NCBI GenBank assembly: GCA_945872875.1
Contig: CAMCBB010000091.1
Coordinates: forward strand, 1-6,634
DNA length: 6,634 bases
Reading direction: 5' to 3'
From: Flavobacterium psychrophilum
GTDB lineage: Bacteria > Bacteroidota > Bacteroidia > Flavobacteriales > Flavobacteriaceae
Shown here: piece after piece, positions 1 to 5,745 of the stretch
Layout of the letters: each line of letters starts with the position of its first letter
Position numbering within the stretch: the first letter of the stretch is position 1
Made by a program: the position numbers and the translations under genes
The notes under the pieces: model-generated
Told to the model about the DNA's origin: nothing
The model's database searches: none
The model's input: only the letters and a program-made list of their open reading frames with translations

Positions 1-538
1 TATTAATCTGGTTTAGTGGTAAACTTAAATCCTTATAGACTATTATTATAGCCCAGCCAGCAAAATTTGTTCGGTTAGAACAATATCCAGTTGTGTTTAA
101 TAAAGTTTGACTAACATCTAAATCTGAAAGAGTGTAATTACCATTTCCAGTACTTACCACTTGTGAAGTAATATCTGCGAATGCACTAAAGTAGGGAAGA
201 CCTGAAGAAATTGAAATATTTGAGAAAGTTCTTTGTGCTGAAATAGGAATTGAATTTAAATCAATATCAAAATCTCCAGTGCCAGATCCTGCCCAATACA
301 AATAGGCATTTTGAATAATTTGATTTGGGTTTATGTTTAAGTTTGCCGAAGAAGAATTAATAAGTAAGCCTTCACAGCCAGCAGTGATGTTGTTTTCACC
401 TAAATTCATGGTGTTGCCAATAAAAGTAAAGTCGTATCTACCGTTAAATTGTTGGTACAACGAAACATTTTGACCATAAATTGCGCCTGATAGGCCAATA
501 AATAGCCCTAAAATTAGTTTATGAATTTTAATTTTCAC
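1..538 (-). CDS. N-terminal part of a secreted surface protein, probably a type IX secretion cargo (gliding-motility-associated C-terminal domain family); 3' end outside the window
   Basis: The frame is open from a GTG at 538-536 to the left edge, giving 179 residues. An in-frame TGA at 550-548 lies four codons upstream, and GTG is the only usual start codon in between. The product opens with a typical Sec signal peptide: basic start VKIKIHK, hydrophobic core LILGLFIGLSGAI, probable cleavage YG|QN after residue 22. The mature part begins NVSLYQQFNGRYDFTFIGNT and continues with QNAYLYWAGSGTGDFDIDLN and later NFAGWAIIIVYKD. From memory, this resembles the N-terminus of large Flavobacterium proteins that end in a gliding-motility-associated, type B type IX sorting domain. 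Such proteins are exported by Sec and then by the type IX system to the cell surface. The sorting domain itself is not visible, so the type IX assignment is inference. The gene is divergent from the polysaccharide genes and is probably not part of that pathway. Confidence 0.82.
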   Translation of the reverse strand, partial: MKIKIHKLILGLFIGLSGAIYGQNVSLYQQFNGRYDFTFIGNTMNLGENNITAGCEGLLINSSSANLNINPNQIIQNAYLYWAGSGTGDFDIDLNSIPISAQRTFSNISISSGLPYFSAFADITSQVVSTGNGNYTLSDLDVSQTLLNTTGYCSNRTNFAGWAIIIVYKDLSLPLNQIN

Positions 539-651
539 TGCAATTAATCAATTTGGATGGTCTAAATTAGGTATTTATTTTTAGATAACTACATTTGTAA
601 TTGGAATTGCTAATAATTATTGTGTAATTTTCCAAAGTTTTAAAACATCTC
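539..651. promoter_or_regulatory. Divergent intergenic region between the secreted-protein gene and the polysaccharide operon
   Basis: This 113-base, very AT-rich stretch separates two genes that both start with GTG and are transcribed away from each other, so it should hold both promoters. One clear Bacteroidota -7 box for the plus strand and one weaker candidate for the minus strand are listed separately. I see no riboswitch-like structure, no G+C-rich hairpin and no small reading frame worth calling. Confidence 0.6.
590..597 (+). promoter_or_regulatory. Candidate -7 promoter box TACATTTG for the acyltransferase-flippase operon
   Basis: TACATTTG matches the Bacteroidota primary sigma factor -7 consensus TAnnTTTG at every fixed position. 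The expected -33 element (TTG or TTTG, about 19 bases upstream) is weak; the nearest match is TTAG at 567-570. Transcription would start near 602-605, giving a leader of roughly 50 bases before the GTG at 652. The call rests on one eight-base match in AT-rich DNA, supported by its position. Confidence 0.5.
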
Positions 652-660
652 GTGAAACAA
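633..660 (-). promoter_or_regulatory. Weak candidate promoter for the secreted-protein gene
   Basis: Read on the minus strand, TTG (660-658) is followed after 17 bases by AAACTTTG (640-633). The latter has one mismatch to the Bacteroidota box TAnnTTTG. It would give a leader of about 85-90 bases before the GTG at 538. The -33 part lies over the first codons of the divergent acyltransferase gene. This is a low-stringency match and could be chance. Confidence 0.25.
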
Positions 661-1626
661 TACCAAGTTCGATTATATCATCCTCAAGATTTTACTATTT
701 GGAATGCTTTTATTAGTGTTGCCAAAAATGCTACTTTTTTGTTTGATAGAAATTTCATGGATTATCATTCCGATCGATTTAAAGATTATTCGTTGATGGT
801 TTTTGATGGGGATAAATTAATTGCAGTAGTACCTGCAAATAGAGTAGAGGATACAGTTTATTCGCATCAAGGCCTAACTTATGGAGGTTTGATCCTAAAC
901 AATAAAGCCAAATTAAGTGCTGTTATTTCTATTTTTAAAAATGTATTACAGTTTTTAAATGAGAACTCAATTGAAAAACTAATTGTAAAAACAATTCCAA
1001 CTATTTATACTGATTACTTTTCTGATGAATTAGAATATTGCTTATTCATTGTAAAAGCAAAATTGTATAGGAGAGATGCTTTATCAGTTTTAGATTTGAC
1101 TAACAAAATTGCAATCGATAGTAATCGAATGGAAGGGGTGAAAAGAGGTATTAAAAATGAATTAGTTGTAAAAGAAGAAACGAGTTTTGACCTATTTTGG
1201 AATGAAATATTAGTTCCAAATTTAGCCACAAAACACAATGCCAAACCTGTCCACACCTTATCTGAGATAACTAAATTGAAAAATTTATTTCCTAATAACA
1301 TTCGACAATTTAATGTCTATAATAATGAGGAATTGCTTGGTGGAACAACTGTTTTTGTAAATAAAAAAGTAGTGCATTCGCAATATATATCTGGTAATGA
1401 AATGAAAAATGTAAGTGGAAGTTTAGACTTTTTACACAATCATTTAATTAAAGAAGTATTTAAAGAGTACCATTATCATGATTTTGGAATTTGTAATGAA
1501 TACGATGGACGAAAAATAAATAAAGGACTTTTGTTTTGGAAAGAAAGTTTTGGTGCAAAGACGGTTATTCAGAACTTTTATGAAGTAGAAACTATAAATT
1601 ATTCATTATTAGAAACTGTTTTTTAA
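652..1626 (+). CDS. FemAB/GNAT-like acyltransferase (324 aa) of a polysaccharide locus
   Basis: The product looks like the GNAT-fold acyltransferases of the FemAB / Acetyltransf_6 type that are common in Bacteroidota polysaccharide loci. The N-terminal half carries the family-like stretch FLFDRNFMDYHSDRF (residues 30-43), then a strand LIAVVPANR (56-64) and SHQGLTYGGL (71-80). The C-terminal half repeats the GNAT pattern with LLGGTTVFV (228-236), a helix-rich LDFLHNHLIKEVF (258-270) and a FemAB-like end, HDFGICNEYDGRKINKGLLF (276-295) then WKESFGA. There is no signal peptide, so it should act in the cytoplasm. By analogy it may transfer an acyl or aminoacyl group to an amino sugar or its nucleotide-linked precursor; the substrate cannot be read from sequence. 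The GTG start is chosen because an in-frame TAA lies at 625-627, no other usual start codon intervenes, and the next ATG (codon 36) would cut conserved sequence. It leads a three-gene operon and ends with tandem TAATAA stops, 10 bases before the next ATG. Confidence 0.8.
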   Translation: MKQYQVRLYHPQDFTIWNAFISVAKNATFLFDRNFMDYHSDRFKDYSLMVFDGDKLIAVVPANRVEDTVYSHQGLTYGGLILNNKAKLSAVISIFKNVLQFLNENSIEKLIVKTIPTIYTDYFSDELEYCLFIVKAKLYRRDALSVLDLTNKIAIDSNRMEGVKRGIKNELVVKEETSFDLFWNEILVPNLATKHNAKPVHTLSEITKLKNLFPNNIRQFNVYNNEELLGGTTVFVNKKVVHSQYISGNEMKNVSGSLDFLHNHLIKEVFKEYHYHDFGICNEYDGRKINKGLLFWKESFGAKTVIQNFYEVETINYSLLETVF

Positions 1627-1636
1627 TAAATGCAAA

Positions 1637-2197
1637 ATGAGACTAGTATATAAATTTATTTTTGTTGCTCTTCGAGTATGGAAATACCAATTTCTTTCGG
1701 ATTGTAAAAACAGCATTGGTAAACCAAATTGTTTTCATCCTTTATTATTGAAGGGAAACGGAACCATTTCTTTTGGAAAAAATGTGCAAATTGGGGTGGT
1801 TGCATCTCCAAATTATTATTCACATTATACTTATTTAGAAGCTAGAAATGAATCTAGTTCCATCCATATTGGTGATAATGTTACCATAAATAATGCTTTT
1901 TCGGCTGTAGCTTTTTCTAAAATAACTATTGGAAATGCTACTTTAATTGGTGTTAATTGTGCAATTATGGATAATGATGGACACAATCTTCATCCTCAAG
2001 ATCGTAATTCGAATACTATTCTAACAGAAGATATATTAATTGGATCCAATGTATTTATTGGAGATAATGTAACGATTCTTAAAGGAGTTTCAATTGGTGC
2101 TAATTCTGTTATTGGAAGTGGTTCTGTAGTGACGAATAACATTCCAGAAAATGTTATTGCAGCTGGAATTCCTGCTAAAGTTATAAGAGATTTATAG
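1637..2197 (+). CDS. Left-handed beta-helix (hexapeptide repeat) acetyltransferase, 186 aa
   Basis: This is an acyl-CoA-dependent O- or N-acetyltransferase of the WbbJ/maltose-acetyltransferase-like group, expected to work as a cytoplasmic trimer on a sugar of the surface polysaccharide. Hexapeptide turns are plain: ISFGKNVQIG (44-53), IHIGDNVTI (76-84), ITIGNATLIGVNCAI (96-110), ILIGSNVFIGDNVTI (133-147) and VSIGANSVIGSGSVV (151-165). The loop MDNDGHNLHP (111-120) carries the His (H116) that acts as catalytic base in this family. The end, AAGIPAKVIRDL, is the usual family C-terminus. About 190 residues is normal, so the gene appears intact. The first 40 residues are less typical and may pack as an N-terminal helix. 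It is the only gene here with a visible ATG start. Its TAG stop overlaps the GTG of the flippase by one base (TAGTG), which suggests translational coupling. Which sugar and which position it modifies are unknown. Confidence 0.92.
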   Translation: MRLVYKFIFVALRVWKYQFLSDCKNSIGKPNCFHPLLLKGNGTISFGKNVQIGVVASPNYYSHYTYLEARNESSSIHIGDNVTINNAFSAVAFSKITIGNATLIGVNCAIMDNDGHNLHPQDRNSNTILTEDILIGSNVFIGDNVTILKGVSIGANSVIGSGSVVTNNIPENVIAAGIPAKVIRDL

Positions 2198-3465
2198 TGA
2201 TTAGTAAACTCAAAAACAATCCATTGATCAAAGTTCTTTCACTGAATTCTGTTTCGGTTGGGGTTAGTTTTGTGTTGGGATTGCTGTCGTCTAAGATTAT
2301 TTCTGTTTTTTTAGGTCCATCTGGAATGGCACTAATGGGGAGCTTTCGAAACTTTACTGCAATGATCAAGTCGATTGCAACTTTGGGCATGAATACCTCT
2401 GTCGTTAAGCTTATTGTTGAAAACAAGGAAGATAAAGAAGAAGTATCCATAATTTATTCTACTTTTTTTGGAGTTTTTTTAGGGCTTGCAATAGTATTAG
2501 GAGTCTCAGTTGCCCTATGCTCTATTTGGATTTCCAATTGGATCTTTTTTACTAATTCCTACACAACTCCAATTCAGTTTTTCGGGTTAATGCTTCCCTT
2601 AATAGTTATCAATGTATTTTGGACCTCGGTATATAATTCATTTGAAAAATTCAAACATATAATTAGCATTCAAATAATTTCCAACCTAATCATTTTTGCA
2701 AGTACTGCTTATTTAATTTGGCAAAATAATATACAGGGCGGATTGCTTTCTGTTGCTGTAGGTGAGGTGATTATGTTTTTTGTAACCTACTTATTTATTA
2801 GAAAAACCTTCAAAAATTTTAATTTTGATTACCATCAAATTGAATTAAAAAAATACTTGAGCGACATGCAGCGCTTTTCAATAATGGCTTTATTAAGTGC
2901 TGTTTTGGTTCCGCTTACTCTAATATCAATTCGAGATAATATTGTTTCAGTTCATTCGATTCAAGAAGCTGGAATTTGGGATGGTGTAAACCGACTTTCT
3001 AGTTTTTACATGTTGATTTTTAACACGGGACTTTCAATGTATTATATGCCAAAACTTGCCTCTTTGAAAACGGACTCCGAATTTAAAATGGAATTAAAAA
3101 GTTATTTTAAAACTTTGGTTCCTTTATTTATAGGGATGATTTTGGTAATCTTAATATTGAAAAGTTATATTATTCAATTGGCTTTCACCGAAGAATTTAA
3201 TAAAATTAATTCGATTTTGATTTGGCAATTATTAGGTGATTTTTTCAGAATAATGACACTTGCCTTCGGATTTCAAATACTAGTAAAATCAATGCTAAAA
3301 AAATATTTTATTATAGAAATTGTATTTAATTCCTGTTTCTTAATATTAGCTTATTTATGGATTCCAAGCCGCTCATCTGAAGGTGTGGTGCAAGCATATT
3401 TAGCGGCTAACGTGGTGAGTTTTTTGATTATTCTATTTATGTTTAGAAAACTAGTTAAAAACTAA
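2197..3465 (+). CDS. wzx: O-antigen flippase (Wzx-type polysaccharide translocase), 422 aa
   Basis: This is an inner-membrane protein of the MOP superfamily polysaccharide-transporter branch, most like O-antigen translocases of the WzxE kind. It would flip the undecaprenyl-linked oligosaccharide from the cytoplasmic to the periplasmic face. The start is characteristic: a first membrane segment near 12-32, followed by KIISVFLGPSGMALMGSFRN (33-52), comparable to the VSFGPAGLGLAANFRQ region of enterobacterial WzxE as I recall it. Further hydrophobic segments lie near 84-115, 127-147, 157-175, 180-201, 228-247, 268-285, 306-322, 345-362, 369-390 and 396-416, so 10-12 helices; length is normal. 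The GTG start overlaps the preceding TAG by one base. In frame upstream, TAA lies at 2176-2178 with no usual start codon before the GTG, and the next ATG would remove the first membrane helix. A purine-rich AAGAGA at 2185-2190 may serve as ribosome site. The 3' end overlaps the convergent glycosyltransferase gene. Two runs of seven T lie at 2463-2469 and 2474-2480. Confidence 0.9.
   Translation: MISKLKNNPLIKVLSLNSVSVGVSFVLGLLSSKIISVFLGPSGMALMGSFRNFTAMIKSIATLGMNTSVVKLIVENKEDKEEVSIIYSTFFGVFLGLAIVLGVSVALCSIWISNWIFFTNSYTTPIQFFGLMLPLIVINVFWTSVYNSFEKFKHIISIQIISNLIIFASTAYLIWQNNIQGGLLSVAVGEVIMFFVTYLFIRKTFKNFNFDYHQIELKKYLSDMQRFSIMALLSAVLVPLTLISIRDNIVSVHSIQEAGIWDGVNRLSSFYMLIFNTGLSMYYMPKLASLKTDSEFKMELKSYFKTLVPLFIGMILVILILKSYIIQLAFTEEFNKINSILIWQLLGDFFRIMTLAFGFQILVKSMLKKYFIIEIVFNSCFLILAYLWIPSRSSEGVVQAYLAANVVSFLIILFMFRKLVKN
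3462..3465. other. Convergent stop-codon overlap (CTAA) of the flippase and glycosyltransferase genes
   Basis: The flippase ends in TAA at 3463-3465. The opposing glycosyltransferase ends in TAG on the minus strand (complement of CTA at 3462-3464). There is no spacer between the two genes. A short perfect inverted repeat, TAGTT-AAA-AACTA (3452-3464), spans the junction. It contains little G+C and is not followed by a clear T tract on either strand, so I do not call it a terminator. Confidence 0.9.
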
Positions 3466-4598
3466 TCATTCCATTTGGATAAATATTTATTAGCAACTTC
3501 AATGTAGTTGTGTTCTTTCTCAATAAAATTTCTTGCTCTTGTACCAATAGCAATTATTTCATTTGGGTTATTAATTAAATGTTCTAATTCATTTATCAAA
3601 TAATCCACATCAGGCAGGGCATTTATTGTAACTTTTTCAGTCAAATTATAATATTGAGTAAATTCATTTTCTGCGCCTGTAAAAACCACTTTGCCTTTCG
3701 CCATAGCTTCTAATGCATTGTAACCTTGATCAAAACTATAAACTTGATCTAAAATAATATGCGCTCTATTGTATTGGTTAATGTAAGTTAGATAGGGTAA
3801 ATTTTCTGCTATTATAATCTCAATTTTTGATGAATATTTTACTTTAATTATTTCCAATGCTTTTTCAAAAAAGGCAATTCCTTTGGTGTAATAAGTACCG
3901 CGATTGATTCCTAAAAAAATAATTATTTTATCTTCAATTTTAAGTTCAGAAAATTCAATCGCATCGGTATTTATTGGATTTGGAATCAAACCTAAAAACA
4001 TTGGATGCTTTTGCATCGCTAGCACATAATCCATATCAGAACAAATAACGCCCTGAATATTTTGATATACTAAATCATGAGTTTTTTTATGATTATTTGA
4101 AAGAAAATTTAAAATATAACTAAATTCTTTTTTCAATTTAGGATTTTCAAAATAGGGATTCATAATCGAATACCGTTCTTTTTTTTCGATCAAATGTTTA
4201 GCAACCAAGTAATCTACTCCACAACAAAGCAGAAATGATTTTTTATTTTGAGCAAATAATTTTTTTAAAAGAAATCGTTCAAAACGTGGGGTGGTTTGTA
4301 TTGGTGACTCATTAATTAATTGTACTACATCAAAGTTTTTCAACTTATCCAAATGCAAATAAAAACGAATTCCAAATTCTATTCGAGCAATATCAAATTT
4401 GGTTAATCGAAAAATCAGCTGTCTTGGGATGTTTCCCAATTTTGTTTCACACCATTTGGCTTTAGTTGATAAATCAACCGGATAATTCTTGAAACCATCA
4501 CCGTTAGCAACGATAATTACCTCATGACCAAGTGCAACCAATCCTTCTTTTAAGGAATTGTGTAATCTGCTAAATTCACCAATTAATAATATTCTCAC
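3462..4598 (-). CDS. GT4-like (group 1) glycosyltransferase, 378 aa
   Basis: The product has the two-Rossmann-domain (GT-B) layout of group 1 glycosyltransferases. The N-terminal domain begins MRILLIGEFSRLHNSLKEGL, followed by LGHEVIIVANGDGF (23-36) and FDVVQLINE (89-97). The C-terminal, donor-binding domain begins near LIPNPINTD (204-212), then IIIFLGINRG (225-234), YTKG (237-240), DQVYSFDQGYNALEAMAKGK (284-303) and ends with HNYIEVANKYLSKW. It would add one sugar to the lipid-linked repeat unit on the cytoplasmic side. The acidic motif is a variant: E297 in NALEAMAKG is present, but the first Glu of the classic EX7E is not at its usual place; D284-Q285 and D290-Q291 precede it. The start is GTG at 4598-4596, directly preceded by an in-frame TAA (4601-4599), so no longer form is possible. 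It is transcribed against the flippase gene with overlapping stops and diverges from the next glycosyltransferase over 35 bases. Donor and acceptor are unknown. Confidence 0.87.
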   Translation of the reverse strand: MRILLIGEFSRLHNSLKEGLVALGHEVIIVANGDGFKNYPVDLSTKAKWCETKLGNIPRQLIFRLTKFDIARIEFGIRFYLHLDKLKNFDVVQLINESPIQTTPRFERFLLKKLFAQNKKSFLLCCGVDYLVAKHLIEKKERYSIMNPYFENPKLKKEFSYILNFLSNNHKKTHDLVYQNIQGVICSDMDYVLAMQKHPMFLGLIPNPINTDAIEFSELKIEDKIIIFLGINRGTYYTKGIAFFEKALEIIKVKYSSKIEIIIAENLPYLTYINQYNRAHIILDQVYSFDQGYNALEAMAKGKVVFTGAENEFTQYYNLTEKVTINALPDVDYLINELEHLINNPNEIIAIGTRARNFIEKEHNYIEVANKYLSKWND

Positions 4599-4633
4599 TT
4601 ATTGCTTATATTTGTTGCTAAAATAGTTAAAAT
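4599..4633. promoter_or_regulatory. 35-base divergent gap between two glycosyltransferase genes, with -7 box TATATTTG (4607-4614) for the plus strand
   Basis: TATATTTG at 4607-4614 matches the Bacteroidota -7 consensus TAnnTTTG exactly. It would place the transcript start near 4620, leaving a leader of only about 14 bases before the TTG start at 4634. No TTG lies at the expected -33 spacing; upstream is the A+T-rich beginning of the divergent gene. On the minus strand I find no exact box; TATTTTAG just upstream (about 4627-4620) has one mismatch and is not convincing. Confidence 0.5.
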
Positions 4634-5737
4634 TTGAACGTTTCCGAAAAAAAGCAACCTAGAATTTGTATCGTTTCCGATCAGCTCGCAACGGGAGGAG
4701 CAGAACGCTGTGCTGCAACTTTGTCAATTTTTTTGGAGAAAAACAATTGTAAAGTCCATCATGTTATTGTGGTGGATAAAATTGAATATGATTTTGCAGG
4801 TGAAGTTTTAAACCTTGGTAAACTAAAAAATCAGTCTAATGGATTTTATAATCGTCTCAACCGATTTAAGGTTTTAAAACAATTTTTTAAGAAAAATAAA
4901 TTTGATTATATCATTGATTTTCGAGTAAAACGCCACGCTTTACAAGAATTTTATATTGCAAAATATATCTACAAATCCCCATTGATAGTTGCTGTTCATA
5001 GTTTCATGACCAATTTGTATTTTCCGAAAAGCAAATTATTAGCCAATACAATTTATTCTCATTGTTTTAAAATTGTAGCGGTTTCTAAAGCGATTCATGA
5101 TAAAATTAAATCTGAATTTTCGTATTCAAATATTGAAACTATTTACAATCCAATTGATTTTAAATTAATTGAAAAGGCATCAAATGAAAATCTGAAACTC
5201 AATTATAAATACATTTTAGCTGTAGGACGGATGCAAGATTCAGTGAAACAATTTGATGTTTTAATTGATTGTTATGCAGCATCAAATCTGCCAAAGCAAA
5301 GTATTAAGTTAGTATTATTGGGAGATGGTTTGCTAAAGAAAAAATTAGAGAGTCAAGTAGCAAGGCTAAACTTGCAAGATTTTATTTTGTTTGAAGGAAA
5401 AGTTGCCAACCCATTTCCTTATTATAAACAAGCACTTTATTCTGTATTGACAAGTAGAAATGAAGGGTTTCCAACGGTTTTATTGGAATCTTTAACTTGT
5501 GAAACCCCAGTTGTTGCCTTTGATTGTTTTTCGGGTCCAAGTGAAATTATTATTAATCAAGAAAACGGAATCTTAGTAGAAAACCAAAATCAAGAAAAAT
5601 TGATCGTGTCAATGAATGAAATGGCTTCAAACGAAGAGCTATATAATAATTGTAAAGCTAATGCAAAAGCCAGCGTAAAGCAATTTTCTATTGATATGAT
5701 TGGGAAGCAGTGGTTGGAATTAATGAAAATTAATTAG
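4634..5737 (+). CDS. GT4 family (group 1) glycosyltransferase, 367 aa
   Basis: This is a clear retaining GT-B glycosyltransferase that should add a sugar from a nucleotide donor to the lipid-linked polysaccharide unit at the cytoplasmic face of the inner membrane. The N-terminal domain opens with RICIVSDQLATGGAERCAAT (10-29), carrying the glycine-rich GGAER motif, then FDYIIDFRVKRH (90-101) and IVAVHSF (118-124). The linker IYNPIDF is at 170-176. The donor domain shows ILAVGRMQDSVKQFDVLI (194-211, with R199 and K205 in the usual phosphate-contacting positions), LVLLGDG (226-232) and the classic EX7E in RNEGFPTVLLESL, E277 and E285. Length and domain order are normal. The start is TTG: an in-frame TAA lies at 4628-4630, the only codon between is AAT, and the conserved strand begins just eight codons later, so no ATG form is possible. 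The gene ends 3 bases from the convergent GT2 gene. Donor and linkage are unknown. Confidence 0.93.
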   Translation: MNVSEKKQPRICIVSDQLATGGAERCAATLSIFLEKNNCKVHHVIVVDKIEYDFAGEVLNLGKLKNQSNGFYNRLNRFKVLKQFFKKNKFDYIIDFRVKRHALQEFYIAKYIYKSPLIVAVHSFMTNLYFPKSKLLANTIYSHCFKIVAVSKAIHDKIKSEFSYSNIETIYNPIDFKLIEKASNENLKLNYKYILAVGRMQDSVKQFDVLIDCYAASNLPKQSIKLVLLGDGLLKKKLESQVARLNLQDFILFEGKVANPFPYYKQALYSVLTSRNEGFPTVLLESLTCETPVVAFDCFSGPSEIIINQENGILVENQNQEKLIVSMNEMASNEELYNNCKANAKASVKQFSIDMIGKQWLELMKIN

Positions 5738-5745
5738 CAATTAAT
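5729..5745. repeat. Perfect 7-base inverted repeat over the convergent stop codons (ATTAATT-AGC-AATTAAT)
   Basis: The arms 5729-5735 and 5739-5745 are exact reverse complements with a three-base centre, AGC. The repeat covers the stop codons of both convergent glycosyltransferase genes (TAG at 5735-5737, TAA on the minus strand at 5743-5741). All stem pairs are A-T, so a stable RNA hairpin is doubtful and no T tract follows on either strand. It may be a weak bidirectional end signal or chance in AT-rich DNA. Confidence 0.45.

Noticed and set aside
1014..1301. Antisense open frame of 95 codons inside the FemAB-like acyltransferase gene
   Set aside because: It lies wholly within a well-supported gene on the other strand, has no recognisable motif and has no promoter box; it is a shadow of AT-rich coding sequence.
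1630..1653. Seven-codon reading frame starting ATGCAA just upstream of and overlapping the acetyltransferase start, a possible leader peptide
   Set aside because: Very short, no ribosome site, no attenuator-like structure or codon bias; chance ATG in an AAATGCAAAATG context.
2181..2450. Antisense open frame of 89 codons over the start of the flippase gene
   Set aside because: It is explained by the flippase reading frame and low-complexity composition (Ser/Thr/Leu-rich); no family resemblance.
2463..2480. Two T7 runs four bases apart in the flippase gene as possible phase-variation tracts
   Set aside because: Runs of seven are common in AT-rich coding DNA (also A8 at 4179-4186 on the minus strand and A7 at 4647-4653), shorter than typical contingency tracts, and all frames are intact.
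3452..3464. Inverted repeat at the flippase / glycosyltransferase junction as a rho-independent terminator
   Set aside because: The stem is only five A-T-rich pairs with no following T tract; reported only as part of the junction.
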